This document shows positions 32,374 to 43,234 of a DNA stretch of 64,000 bases, piece after piece. The stretch spans positions 23,121,711-23,185,710 of the forward strand of contig OX155963.1 of assembly GCA_944548615.1 (NCBI GenBank). The letters are read 5' to 3'. The first letter of the stretch is position 1, and each line of letters opens with the position of its first letter. Origin of the DNA: Micropterix aruncella (Eukaryota > Arthropoda > Insecta > Lepidoptera > Micropterigidae). Under the pieces are notes generated by a model. It did no database searches, was not told the DNA's origin, and was given only the letters and a program-made list of their open reading frames with translations. The position numbers were made by a program, and so were the translations under genes.

Positions 32374-33210
32374 TTTACCTTTAAACATACTTGACGTAAC
32401 CCCGTTGACGTTTTTTACTCAACTTCTACTTACTACAGGTTATTATAGGTATTATTGATAAAATATGATGTTTTAAGTATATATAAAACTGTATAATAAT
32501 ATTAAAATGGTAATAATAATAGGTGTATAGATAAAAATCGTAAGAATAATTAAATTTAAAGAAATAAGATTGGTACATATTTAAATAATAAGATTTTTGG
32601 TACAATTAAGCTATTTTTGTTTCTTTCTTCTTCCTTTCAAGATTATCAAAATAATTGACATAATATAAAGACGTATACTAAATATAAAATAATATAGGTT
32701 ACTTACTGTCTGCTACTTCATCAGCTTATTGTGAGTCATCACTGATAATTGTGATTGCGAGTTGCCTAAATTGTGACCTCCCGAGCAAATCGGTGTACTG
32801 TGTCATTGCAACATAGCAGCAGACAGCGATTGAATGATCGATCGCTTTAGTCGTGGTATCGGCAAAAACAGAGTATTACAGATAAACGGCGAAAACAGAG
32901 AAACATGTCGTGTCGGCGAGTTCGGTGGATTGAAGAAATATTTAGGTCAAAGAAGGTGAACAATTCGTGACAATACAGCCTATGGGCACGGTATACCCCT
33001 AGACAGTAGCTTCTCTTAAAAATTGAAATCAAAGCAAATACGTCACGAGTCGTAAGGGCTCGGATATGGTCGCCAGATGTTCCGCTGCTCGGCCTATGTA
33101 GATATCAGAACGCTCGAAAGGGTCGCCAGCCTTTACCTGGCCGTAATGCTAAATGTTCGCGTTCGTCGGGACGTACCCCCTGCCCACATTCCTCGCACCC
33201 TTTTCCCGCA
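32374..33210. other. Non-coding; partly duplicated
   Basis: 32385-32470 matches 50310-50390 in copy B. A GC-balanced stretch at 33055-33210 could be the degenerate end of a retroelement, but no domain is readable. Confidence 0.35.
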
Positions 33211-33226
33211 TTGCCCTGTAGCTCGG

Positions 33227-33937
33227 TGGTGAACGGTTTCGTGAAGCTTGGGCCACAAGATCCATTTTGTTCTGGGATCGGCTCAACTTACGATTCAGCT
33301 CCTATTCAGAAGCCTTCTCGAGTGGAAAGCTACCCCGGGCAAGACTCCCGTGTCTCAGGCCTCAGATCTGGTGGACCGGTTTCTCCCGGCGGGATTGCGC
33401 TATCCCGGCGCCACTGGACGGTTTGCGCAACGGGCGGCGAAGCCAATCGGCTGTGCATTCTGACTAATTTCTGAAGGGGTCTGGAGACTATGGAAATATA
33501 CTGTTTCCTAAGCAGCGGGGGTGGATATTGACCTGTTGTCATGCCACTCTTGAAATGACCTTGGGCCAGTCGATCCCGTGTGGCACTACGGGCAAAGAAC
33601 GCCCAGGTCCGCGATAAATTCAAACTGAATTACCGCTGTAATACAACAGGTAGAGGTCGTGTAAGCGACTTCGGACCCGTAACCAGTCGGGTGGACGGAG
33701 GTATTCTGAAAGTTAACTCCAGACGGAGATATCCTGCCAAAACTGGTAGTCAGGGGGCGAGGTACCTTTCCCGGTGCCTCCCCGTAAGGCGTTGGCCTCT
33801 GACGGGCAGGTGGCGGAGCTTGACGGTGGATTGTTTTGTCCTAAGTCTTCTGCGCTCAGCTCACGGGAGACAGAACGTTACATTTTGTTAAAACTTCCTG
33901 AGGTGACGGGTTCGCCCGTTGTAGTTGACAACTCTAG
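33227..33937 (+). repeat. Noncoding repeat family M, copy 3, with 16-bp flanking repeat
   Basis: A ~711-bp copy running from TGGTGAACGGTTTCGTGAAG to GTAGTTGACAACTCTAG. The same 16 bases, TTGCCCTGTAGCTCGG, flank it at 33211-33226 and 33938-33953, as expected of a retrotransposition target duplication. Overlapping short frames lack domains and do not agree between copies. Confidence 0.7.
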
Positions 33938-34763
33938 TTGCCCTGTAGCTCGGGAGTTAAACTACTTGTTGGTACACTGAGCTTAAAGTGAACAGCGAGT
34001 TTACAACCTCTAGTCTAGATCAATTACGATGCGTCTTTCTCCCAGTAAAGCCGTTCGGCACGGTAATCCTCGAGCGAAATTACTCTTTGAAAATTGTATG
34101 GCACCCAATTTAAGATTCCCCGACTGTCTCTTATAGCCAGGATTTATTTTCACGCTTTCGTGCTCCAATCTAATTCTAACTAAATAAGTAAATAGGAACA
34201 TGATAACGCGGTAATCCCTGAACGGTTTCGTGATCAAAGGCTAATTGTGTAAGGTCCGCTATATCTACATAGAATAAAACTCACCGCTTTAAATGTGACT
34301 AGAGTTACTCCATAAAATCCGAAAACTTTAAGTATTTTCGGGCGAGATGAGGACATGTTAGTCCTGACGCTTAGATCACAACACCACCAAGGGCTGTCGA
34401 AAGCTGCATACGTGACTTTTCCACACTGATAAAAATAATCACTTGAAACTCGAGGATCATATTTACAACAAATATAATGTAACTACCTCGAGAGATACTT
34501 GATTGGCGCAATAGCATGGTATAAGTAGATCATAAATAGACAGCATTCCGTATACAATTAGGTTAATACTGAACTTCTATGGAAGAAAAAAGTAGCAAAT
34601 TTTCAAAATCCAGAATGACATGTCAAGTCGTGAAAACTAGATTATATGGATTCTAGACAATATTTATTTAAATAGTGAACAATTTTGAAATCATGGAAGA
34701 ATACGTATATCGGTATATCTCGGACTAACCATCAAACTGGGCAAGATACTAATAGTAAATATG

Positions 34764-34949
34764 AAATCGAAGACTATCGCGGTTGATTTACATTATAAAT
34801 AAGATAAAAACGAATTTACAATGTGAAGTATGTAACACTCGACTTTGTCGCAAACCGCCGGATCTACCCTAGACAACGGCGGTTGCGACATCGCCAAAAC
34901 GTCGGGTATTACAAACTTCACGCGGTAGATTCGTTTTTATCCTATTTAT
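34764..34949. mobile_element. 186-bp element with 13-bp TSD in receptor A intron
   Basis: AATAGTAAATATG flanks it at 34751-34763 and 34950-34962. Receptor B has an uninterrupted intron at the matching place, so the insertion boundaries are confirmed inside the window. The ends form an imperfect hairpin (ATAAGATAAAAACGAAT / ATTCGTTTTTATCCTAT). A left-end fragment of the same family is at 16511. Confidence 0.82.
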
Positions 34950-35506
34950 AATAGTAAATATGCTTACAAAATGAGAAACTAAGATTAAAACATGTAGGAA
35001 ACCTAAAATATCACCACGATAATTACATATATTGCACTTACAAAAGTAGAAGTGTACAAAACTACGCACAAGAAAATGCTTGTTTTGGCCACCTTCAAAA
35101 ATAACATAGGCGAGGAGAATTGCTCAAACTTTGTTATAAATTCCAAAATCATTTGATAAAAGCGTATACATTCTTTAAAAGCTTCTTGGGTTGCCGAGTC
35201 ATAAGTGCGATCGTAGAAGTCTAAAAATAGATAAAGATTTTAGTTAGTCTATAATTAAATATGTGTAATGAATTTTCCGTTTTAAATTTACCTGTATATA
35301 TAGCCTTGCCAAATCGGCGTACATTGGCCAATACCTTAAAATAAAAATAAATAAATAATATTTAGACACCTATCATTAGACGACATTAAAAAAATGAAAG
35401 TAACTTTTTATTCAAAAAAATATATAAAATGGCTTCTTGATGATATAGGTCGTTCAAGGACAGAGAATGATCTTCTGCAAATCATGTCTTAAAAATAATA
35501 TACCTG

Positions 35507-35630
35507 CATAAATGTGATATAAGAAAATAAACATAATGTAGCATATATGTGTATGTGTGTATGTATGTATATGTATATATGTGTATATGTATATGTGTGT
35601 GTATAAGTGTATGTGTCATACGTCAGTTAT
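35507..35630. repeat. TG/TA-rich microsatellite
   Basis: Irregular (TGTA)n and (TG)n between about 35545 and 35616. It produces a spurious Cys/Met/Val-rich frame. Confidence 0.85.
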
Positions 35631-35877
35631 GCTTCTCCACCCAAGTCTGAAAATAAATCGTATGCCCAGATACAGGCTATACTCGGCCTATAGTTGGGCA
35701 TGCGCTGCGCATGGTCATTTGAATGTGGGTCGTCGTTTACCTCGCACCATTACTTGGTATGACCATTTTATGAATTTCGCATGTCATTTTATGAATTTCG
35801 CATTAAAATAAATAAATTAAATTAAATTAATTTAACAATAATTAGAAACCTTAGACTTTTAAACGACATAGAAACCA

Positions 35878-35965
35878 GTGGCATAACTAAGCCGGTGCAG
35901 CCGGTGCGGCGCACCGGGGTCCACGGCAGTTCGGGGGCCCAAAATGGAACTTCCGTTACGATCGA
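35878..35965 (+). repeat. GC-rich repeat piece at the exon 3 deletion breakpoint
   Basis: GTGGCATAACTAAGCCGGTG, then CAGCCGGTGCGGCGCACCGG, is a dispersed-repeat-type sequence that begins exactly where homology to duplication copy B ends. Its other end is not defined. Confidence 0.5.
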
Positions 35966-36900
35966 CGTACTAGGAAGCTAAGGAAGCCGGAAAATTGATA
36001 TCTCAAAAGATCCGTTGGTATGATGATTAATCGATGGTTTTGCAGAGTGGAAATCAAGACGAAAACCATTCTAGAAATGTATTTGTTCATATATTTTATA
36101 ATTCAATTGGTACATTTGTAATAAACTCATGTGGGTATTTTGTAGTTTTACCAGTCTCGCATTTGTTAGCTCTAGTCAAAATAAAGTAACATAAACGGTA
36201 TTTTTTTTTATTTCTCACCAACAATCAAAGGTGGAGGTTTAGTTAATAATTGCGATAAGAATATTTAAACATACGTTTTTTTTTTTTTGATATTTTAATT
36301 TTTCAACAATTTGTACCTATTCATTATTTCATTTTATTTTATTTCATTTAATTTAATTACGTATTTGATTACAATTCCATTTTAATTATATTTTACGATT
36401 ATTTGTTTGATTTAAGTTTATATATTTATATTTCTGATGATTATTATTATTATTATTTAGCACTAGTTTAATTAGTTTTAATTTAATTTAATTTAATTTA
36501 CATAATTTTAACATTAAATATTGAGATACTTTCCATTTTTATAAGTTGACAAAAATACGAAATTATATCATTGTAAAATTTTTCATTTCTATTATTAAGC
36601 AATTGATATTTTAAAAAGTGACAATCAATTTGCATTTTTATTAATTCTGATTATTCTAATGTTAATTTTGTTTTATTTATTATTTGGATTAGATTTAGTT
36701 TTATTTTATTTTATTTTTATTTTAAAAAGATTTGAATTTTCTATTTTCTATTTTTAATTTAATTTTTTGTAGACTATTTAAATAATAATTAGTTTTATTT
36801 GATTGTGTCTAGAAATATATGCATTGCAGAAGTCTTCTTGCAGAAGAAGAAGAAGAATTGCATAAATACAAGATAGAAATAAATAGGGCATTACAATTTT
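35966..36900. other. AT-rich sequence replacing receptor A exon 3
   Basis: Low-complexity TTTTATTT/ATTTAATT sequence with no match to the copy B interval 52156-53285, no recognisable coding and no exon 3. Confidence 0.5.
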
Positions 36901-37586
36901 TTTTACTATTTACCCCACGCCGTTAAAGCAGTCGACATTTTCAGTTGTCCTACAATAAATGAAAGAAAGGCCAGTTCGTAATAAGGAGACGGTGTCATGT
37001 CTATCGGATACCAAATATCTGAAGGAAGCAGACGAGTTCCATTCGGACCTAGAAACAAATTTATTAGTCATCCACATTAAATATGAAAGTATATCATTTA
37101 TATAAATGAGATATTTATGAAACCTTCAGAGACCAATGGCACAATAGCCCAATACTGCGACCCACTGATCCCACATACAATCAAGATGAGCGATGCGTAT
37201 TTAGCCATTTTGAAACTTATAGTCATGTTTATGTTGGAAAGTCCTCGTGCCGAGGAGAACTGGAAATTCTCATTGACATACTTGATTAATTCACGCGAGG
37301 ATTTCCTGTTCAAATTAAAGTATATTAAGAGAATGAATGTAGTGATATAAAGAACAAACGTGATCATATTGAAGGCGACTGCAAAGATCTGTCCATTCCA
37401 GATAACAAAAAAATTACAGGTGCTTAGAAAGGTGTTTAAGGTGCAATTGGCGATCTCAAAAACAATGTAGGTGTAGCTGAATGTTTTCAAAATGACGTTG
37501 TACGAGTTGAACCATGGCCAAAATCCAGCTAATTTAAACATGAAAGTAACCGTATCCATATAAGACTCGACTTTAGTTGTAGACAT

Positions 37587-37917
37587 TGCGAATAGCTTTG
37601 TGAGAAGCTTTGATATTGCTAGGAACCTCCTGTAAACTGAACTAGTTTGCGTGACTATAAGTATATAATTACTTACTTTGAAGTAGGTAGTCTTAATTAT
37701 TGCGAGGTTAGCATTTACATTGATGTCAGTTGTTACTGTCATTTCATTGAGAAACTGATAATGGCATATTAGGCATGTCAAAGCATTTCTCTGTAATTCA
37801 AACTCACTTAGTTATATAACTTCGATAATTATCTCTATATTAGAAAAGGCAACGTCCGTCGGTCTTTGTTTTTGAATATTTTATACTGAGAGACGCTGAA
37901 TTATCGATATCAAACGA
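37587..37917 (-). promoter_or_regulatory. Conserved 5' flank of receptor A
   Basis: About 330 bp upstream of the ATG are alignable with 53963-54303 of receptor B. Blocks include AGGTAGTCTTAATTA, TAATGGCATATTA and GCTGAATTATCGATATCAAA. Identity ends abruptly at 37917, the outer duplication boundary. The promoter is presumably inside, but no element is pinpointed. Confidence 0.5.
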
Positions 37918-38340
37918 TGGCCATGGTTGGCCCTCCTGTCGAAAACTATCTCCTCGTATTGAGGAGGGGGCCCTGTCGGCTACTGAGACTGATCGTCTGT
38001 TCGTCTTTCTCTCCGCAGCTGGCTGCTGCGGAGAGAAAGACGGTGCCGACCCTAGCCTCCACGAGAGTGGTGCCGTCTGGCCCTCAATAGTTTCGTTTTG
38101 GTGGAATCCGCTGCGGCTGTGTGGTGAAAGCGGATTGGACCTCGTTTTTGGCCTTCTTTGCACCTTATTTTTTAGCGGCGACGGAGGCGGAGGCGCAACG
38201 GTCGGGGCGCGCGGGGCATCACTTCGAGGCGAGGCTCGCCAAGGGCCAACGGCCACTACAGGCGGGGTAGTACCTTGCTGCTACCGTGTCGTCTGGCGGA
38301 TTACGCCAGGAATTACTGGAGTAATCCGCTACAGTTTTTA
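37918..38340 (-). repeat. GC-rich block with a P/S/R-rich frame
   Basis: A minus-strand frame (38256-37840) has a basic, proline-rich start and R-R-P-K-T-R-S-N-P, reminiscent of disordered N-termini of retroelement ORF1 proteins. It has no knuckle or catalytic motif. GAGAGAAAGACG and its inverse flank a short hairpin at 38010-38042. Composition differs sharply from its neighbours, suggesting an insertion at the duplication edge. Confidence 0.35.
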
Positions 38341-38343
38341 CTC

Positions 38344-39085
38344 CATATGTATGTATGTATTTGCATGCCAATTTGGCTATATTACCGGGTTTCAAATGAG
38401 TGAATGAAATGATTATGATTGAATAAATTATGTTTATTTTAATTTTTCAAAACTTCTCTGTATACTATATTAGATGTAATGTTATTATTTGGTACCAAAA
38501 TATATTGTCTTTCAGGAGTTCCAACCCGAGATACGGTCGCGGTTCCATACCTATGTTGTATTATCTCTTTAACCATTTATGCAGTAAAAGGGAAATTATA
38601 TGCAGTAAAAGGCTATATACTAATTCGAAAAATGAAGACTTTTTCGTGGTAGTCGAATTTCCAAAGTAAGTCGGAAAAAACGGTCGAACGAAAACGTTTC
38701 TAACGAACGCTGCCTTAACGATGATAGATTTATGATTAAGTTTTAGAGAAAAGTTGTATAGCTTGATAATGCCTACAAAAAAGTCACCGACAGTATATGT
38801 CTAACTTTTATATTTAAGTAACAAAAAGTAGTATTTTATATTAAAAATTAATTTAAATCGTTAGGTCATGTTTATTGGTCATATTATCAACAATTATGAA
38901 TTATTATCAAAATAAGTAAATTTATTTTGTCAAGTGTTTAAAATAAAAGACTTTTCCCGTTTACTGCATATAATTTCACCTTTACTGCATAAATTGTTAA
39001 AGAGATAAGACACTCACAAATAACGGTAATATAGTCAAATTGGCATGCATATACATACATACATATGCAGTAAAAATATAACCCT
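38344..39085. repeat. Inverted-repeat cluster
   Basis: The left arm includes GTATGTATTTGCATGCCAAT and TATTATCTCTTTAACC plus TTATGCAGTAAAAGGG (38555-38600). The right arm, inverted, includes TTGGCATGCATATACATAC (39041) and TTTACTGCATATAATTTCAC. A third direct copy of the AGTAAAAGGGAAAAGTC part is at 39672. Between the arms, 38655-38905 is an inverted copy of family Q. Confidence 0.6.
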
Positions 39086-39214
39086 TCTTTTGGCAGTCAG
39101 GAAATAAATCATAGCACTCAGTACTAACCGAACCACACTGATAATTTCATCACAAGTAAAAAGTTTTACCGCCCAACGAAGTGGGCACGGGTCAGCTAGT
39201 TGTTGACAATATGA

Positions 39215-39570
39215 TTAATAAACATGACCTAACTAATTAAATTATTTTTTTAATATAAAAAACTACTTTTTGTGACCCAAATATAAAAGTTAGACACATG
39301 CTATTGCTGTTATAGTTGCTGTTACCGTATATCTCATTGTTAAGGCAGCGTTCGTAAGAAACGTTTACATTTCAACGTTTTTTCTCTGACTTACTTTGCA
39401 AATCCGACTACCACGAAAAAGTCTTTTCATTTTTCGGATTAATATATAGCCTATGACACTCACAAATAACGTGGCTTTCTATTGCTAAAAGAATTTTCAA
39501 AATCGGTTCAGTAGATCCAGAGATTACTTCCTACAACTTCACAAACATTACCTCTTTATAATATTATAGT
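39215..39570 (+). repeat. Family Q / RTE-like 3' tail, fullest copy
   Basis: From ATAAACATGACCTAAC and CTACTTTTTGTGA through TTTCGGATTAATATATAGCC to AAAATCGGTTCAGTAGATCC and ACCTCTTTATAATATTA. The last part is a common lepidopteran repeat ending that I associate with RTE-type LINEs; the assignment is from memory. Partial copies: 38655-38905 (inverted), 41225-41400, 41400-41660 and 46655-46810. Confidence 0.5.
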
Positions 39571-40200
39571 ATATACATATAGTATATTATAGTAGGTATA
39601 TAGTATATATAGTATAGATTACGACACGGTCGCGGTTCCATACCTATGTCGTATTATCTCTTTAACTATTTATGCAGTAAAAGGGAAAAGTCTTTTGTTT
39701 TAAATGCTTGAGACGATACATTTACTTATTAAGGCGCTAGGATAGGCCAAACTGCAAAATAGACCTCTCTTTGAACGCGAATTTCTCCTAAATGGATGGT
39801 CCAAATACATGAAAAAAAATATATATGGTATGTGTAATATAATCAAAAATAAACTTGATGTCTCGTTTGTTTATTATTACTGTTAGTTTTGACAGAAAAA
39901 ATCGTACTTCTCCTATTATTTTACGAAAGAATGTTAAATTTTTTTTTAAACGCCTGAAGCGATTTCGATGATTCTTCCACCAAATTATAGAAAATTTAAT
40001 GATTTATAAAACTGTTGTTTCAAAATTTTCATCAATATTTATATATGTAGTATATCAATAATATTACTTAAATACGCGGTCAGTAGCGGCCGCCAGCCAG
40101 TTTTGTCCTAGCATTTGCACCGGGAGGTCGCGTCATTTGTTATCTCCGAGATCGCGGAAAAAATTGTGGCACAGATTAGCTTGAAGTGAAGTGCAGCACA
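39571..40200. other. Non-coding, ends in a GC-richer leader-like stretch
   Basis: AT-rich to 40075, then 40080-40200 is GC-richer and could be a 5' UTR for the candidate at 40203. Confidence 0.35.
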
Positions 40201-40202
40201 AG

Positions 40203-40888
40203 ATGGGACGCAGAAATCAGAAAACTTGGTATTACTTGAATAAGGCTTTGCATATGAACAAACTACGGTAAGTACACAATTACTTATAAAATTATTTGTA
40301 CTCAGAATAAAATATAACAGTACCTCTTTTGATCTGCGTATGTATGTATAGGTACAAAAACGATTACTTCACTTTTAGTTTCCCGAAAGGAAAGTATTGA
40401 AATCGCGTTAAAAAATCGAGATGAAGACGAAAATATACATTTTGAGCCCCCCGAGACGATTAAGACCATTTCCAGACCGATCTCTGTCTGTATATCTGTG
40501 TGTCTGTATATCTATCTGTGTGTGTATGTGTGTGTCTGTCTGTGTGTGTGTGTGTGAGTGTGTGTGTGTGTGTGTGTGTGTATTCTTCCACGATAGCTAA
40601 AATTTCCTTCGCCAATCGATAGTTATGGTCTGTAGTACCTAGGTTTTCAGATTTGCACAGTAGGGTGCAACCGAGCCCGCCTTGCTAGGAGGGTCTGGTT
40701 ACCTGGTCGCCGATATTTTTATGAAAATCTGTTATAATACTTTTTATATAAAGCTGACTATTATGACTATATAATATTATAATGCATAAATTAGGGTTAG
40801 CTCCTCCTACTACTAGTGTTTTGTTTTTCAGGGGATCCAGCATAAGGCAGGCAGAGCATGCGGTGGAAAATAAAGAAGACGAAACTGG
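40203..40888 (+). CDS. Candidate two-exon start of an unknown gene
   Basis: I do not recognise this gene. An ATG at 40203 opens a 65-bp exon with a basic, aromatic start (M-G-R-R-N-Q-K-T-W-Y-Y). It ends at 40267 before a strong donor, GTAAGT. After a 564-bp intron containing a family K repeat, TTTTTCAG precedes a 57-bp exon (40832-40888) followed by GTAAGA. The exons join in phase (2 to 2) without a stop, and the second encodes an acidic stretch (A-V-E-N-K-E-D-E). A GC-rich leader lies upstream. No third exon could be identified: the best acceptor downstream (41935) lies inside the Mutator-domain pseudogene on the other strand. Two matching splice sites in phase are suggestive but can occur by chance. 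Confidence 0.25.
40373..40625 (+). repeat. Family K copy with (GT)n
   Basis: Starts TTTCCCGAAAGGAAAGTATTG, then ATTTTGAGCCCCCCGAGACG. A (GT)n microsatellite at 40499-40582 precedes CTTCCACGATAGC. Confidence 0.65.
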
Positions 40889-41224
40889 GTAAGACGTGTA
40901 CAATTTGCTTTCCTTATAACCTCAGGCATGTAAATGTAAATAAATTTAAAGTAACTTCCAATCCGCAAAAGCAATTAGTGAGCCTGAAACCACATTAGCA
41001 TTTCGAAATAAAGTCGCGACCGTCCGAACGCTTAATGAAGTTTGTTGCGAAATAGGGCATCAAATTTGGCAAAAGTGTCGTTAAAATGTCATAAAATGTC
41101 GAAATCGAACTGTTACGGTTACCACAATTAATAAACCTAATCGGTTAGCTACTTACCACCTATTACGGTATTTACTCACCGCTTTTGGCTAAATCTAGGA
41201 ATTTTATCTGTCTATCTAATTTTA

Positions 41225-41660
41225 GCACGTCTTTTCATTTTTCGGATTAATATATAGCCTATGACACTCACAAATAATGTGGCTTTCTATTTGTAAAAGA
41301 ATTTTCAAAATCGGTTCAGTAGATCCAAAGATTACTTCCTACAACTTCACAAACTTTACCTCTTTATAATATTAGTATAGATGTATAGATTCATATGAAT
41401 TCATAATTAATAAAATATAAAAGTTAGGCATATGCTGTCGCTGACTTTTTTGTAGGCATTATCAAGCTCTACAACTTTACTCTAGAACTTAATCATATAT
41501 CTCTCATCGTTAATGCAGTGTTAGTTAGAAACGTTTTTGTTCGACAGGTTATTCTCCGACTTACTTTGCAAATCCGACTACCACGAAAAAGTCTTTTCAT
41601 TTTTCGGATTAATATATAATTTATGACACTCACAAATAATGTGGCTTTCCATTGGTAAAA
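41225..41660 (+). repeat. Family Q / RTE-like tail, two partial copies
   Basis: 41225-41400 carries the tail only (TTCGGATTAATATATAGCC to ACCTCTTTATAATATTAG). 41400-41660 carries the middle part (GACTTACTTTGCAAATCCGA, TTTCGGATTAATATATA) and runs into the Mutator-domain pseudogene. Confidence 0.55.
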
Positions 41661-42235
41661 GAAGGAGGAAAATATCAGATTCCATACCAGTAGAAGGACG
41701 GTTGTAATATTTATAGCACACATGTGTTTTAGGCTCAATCTGCCCTTTTTCTGCTCTTGCACAGATACAGCAGTATTTGTTTCGTACGAAGACTACGAAA
41801 AACTGGAATGATTTTTTTTGTAAGTTCATTTACTCCAACAGCCATCTACGATTATATCAATTTTGGGAATTTCATTTTTGTCTACTCTTCCTTAAACACT
41901 CGCCATCTGTCTTTCTTTTATTGCAGCCTGATTCATCAAGTCAATCGTTTTTTTTTCAAATTGATAATTTTGCATGGCAGGTTTGGTATATTTTAGGTGT
42001 CATCAGAGGAAGATCTAAAGCGGCGGAAAGTTCTTGAAGTTGCCAGTGTTCACCGCCAATAGCGATCATTCCAGCTACAGCATAATGATTTTTTTCCATT
42101 ACATAACTTGCACTGTAGCGTAAATTTTGATAAAAGTCCTACTTCTCGTTCTCCTACAATTTCGACATAGTCCAGGCCGCAGTTCATATTACCATAATTA
42201 GCAATTTCATTCAACTTGGTGAAGAAATGTGTAAT
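41655..42235 (-). pseudogene. Decayed Mutator-like transposase-domain gene
   Basis: Minus-strand frames, read in order with frameshifts, recall the Mutator-like transposase domain (Pfam Mutator) found in many arthropod and cnidarian genes. Around 42190-42100 comes a region with N-Y-G-N-M-N-C-G and K-F-T-L-Q-C-K-L-C-N. Around 42100-41990, A-V-A-G-M-I-A-I-G-G and L-D-L-P-L-M-T. Around 41860, I-D-I-I-V-D-G-C-W-S-K, carrying the conserved aspartate. Around 41810-41690, V-R-N-K-Y-C-C-I-C-A-R-A and S-T-G-M-E-S-D-I. At least two frameshifts (one at the A/T homopolymer near 41950) and stops interrupt it. The 3' end is cut by family Q sequence. Function in the family is presumed DNA transposition. Recognition is by remembered motif pattern, not a search. 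Confidence 0.72.
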
Positions 42236-43234
42236 AGAAATGACTATTGAATTTAGTAATTTTTCATAATTAATTTTATATTTTTATTTCTATTTTTTAA
42301 ACTATTGATTATTTTCATTTTTAAATGTAATTATTTTGATAACCAGAGATGTATTATTATTTTTAAAATGTATACCTATTTTAATTGCGTAATTTTATTG
42401 TTGTATTTTTTTATATTTGTAATATTTTTAATTTGACTATTCTATCATTCGATCATTCTATCATTCGACATTCGATCATTCGTTTGTATATTTTATATCT
42501 GTATATTTCATTTATACCTATTCAGGTATTTTAGCAGCCTTAGTTATTTCTTAAATATTTTATATTTTTTAATATAAATTCTATTAATTATTGTTTTCAA
42601 ATTTAAAAAATAGTCAATTTGTACGCAAATGAACCTAACAATGAATTATTCTATCCATTTGACTATACCAAGAGTGGGGATTCCTACCGATTGGCTTATT
42701 TAATTAAAATTAAGATTTAAACTTTTAATTGTATATAAATTGTTTTCTATTCGGCATGAAACCTGAAATAAACATGTTTTATTGATATTATTTTTTTTTC
42801 ATCTGTCTCGAAGAATATTAAAAGGGTGTCTTCATTTCATTCTTGAAAGGATAGTGATTTTCTATACTACGTTATCTCAACGTTGAATCAGTCAAGAATT
42901 ATAGAATCAGTCAAGTCAGAACGGCAGAATGCAGAATGCAGTACGCATCTGAACGATCTATGCAAACTTGTATTAAACTGTGGTTGTTCGGTGAGCCAGC
43001 CCCTTTTTCGGTGAGCCAGCGGAGCTCGCCTCAAACCGTCAAGGTCGTTCGGCTATACTATCGCCTTAAGAGGGCTCCGAGCCTATGCCGCTACACAAAT
43101 GTAGGTAATTTACGCTTGCCGGCGGCGGCCACGCAGGTGTGACTAAATCGCATACATTGATAACGCTGAACAGACGGTCACCCGCCAAAGCGATGTAATC
43201 CGAATTTTATAATTTTATTTCTCATAGCAAATTG
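42236..43234. other. Non-coding, AT-rich
   Basis: A mostly T/A-rich stretch. 42440-42480 has repeated CATTCGATCATTC words. 42980-43035 contains a direct repeat of TTCGGTGAGCCAGC. No gene seen. Confidence 0.4.

Larger units (their letters stand above)
34150..37586 (-). pseudogene. Odorant receptor A, exon 3 missing
   Basis: Exons recognised by alignment with receptor B: 1 (37586-37124), 2 (37048-36914), 4 (35334-35292), 5 (35220-35042), 6 (34576-34487), 7 (34425-34285) and 8 (34179-34150), with GT/AG borders. All match B in length except exon 7, 15 bp shorter: the five codons L-S-I-L-I lie in the stretch lost. The product would be an insect odorant receptor (7tm_6 family), an olfactory-neuron membrane channel subunit acting with Orco. 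Exon 3 (212 bp, ~70 residues) is not found between 36913 and 35335. Homology to B resumes ~35 bp past where its donor would lie, beside a repeat. Joining exon 2 to exon 4 would break the frame (phase 1 to phase 0). Individual exons carry no stops, so the loss may be recent. Confidence 0.85.
30225..37917. repeat. Segmental duplication, copy A
   Basis: Collinear with 47467-54303 in direct orientation. Matching landmarks are AAACAAACACGA (30271 / 47497), CACCGCGTGGTCTTGATC (30880 / 48703), the run GAAAACGACGC/GAAAACGATGC (31529 / 49867), TTTTAACAACAGATTAAC/TTTTAAAACAACAGATTAAC (31783 / 50203), every receptor exon except exon 3, and the upstream block ending GCTGAATTATCGATATCAAA (37894 / 54282). 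Copy A contains extra insertions: a piggyBac-type MITE, a 301-bp palindrome, a family M repeat and a 186-bp element. Confidence 0.85.

Noticed and set aside
33211..33891. Overlapping frames in the family M repeat
   Set aside because: The frames are not collinear between the four copies and show no domain, so the repeat is treated as non-coding.
37840..38256. 138-codon frame as a host gene
   Set aside because: It crosses the duplication boundary and has no domain; at most it is a retroelement ORF1 scrap.
41935..41993. Third exon for the candidate at 40203 (acceptor TTTATTGCAG)
   Set aside because: Although in phase, it lies within the minus-strand Mutator-domain pseudogene, so the acceptor is likely chance.
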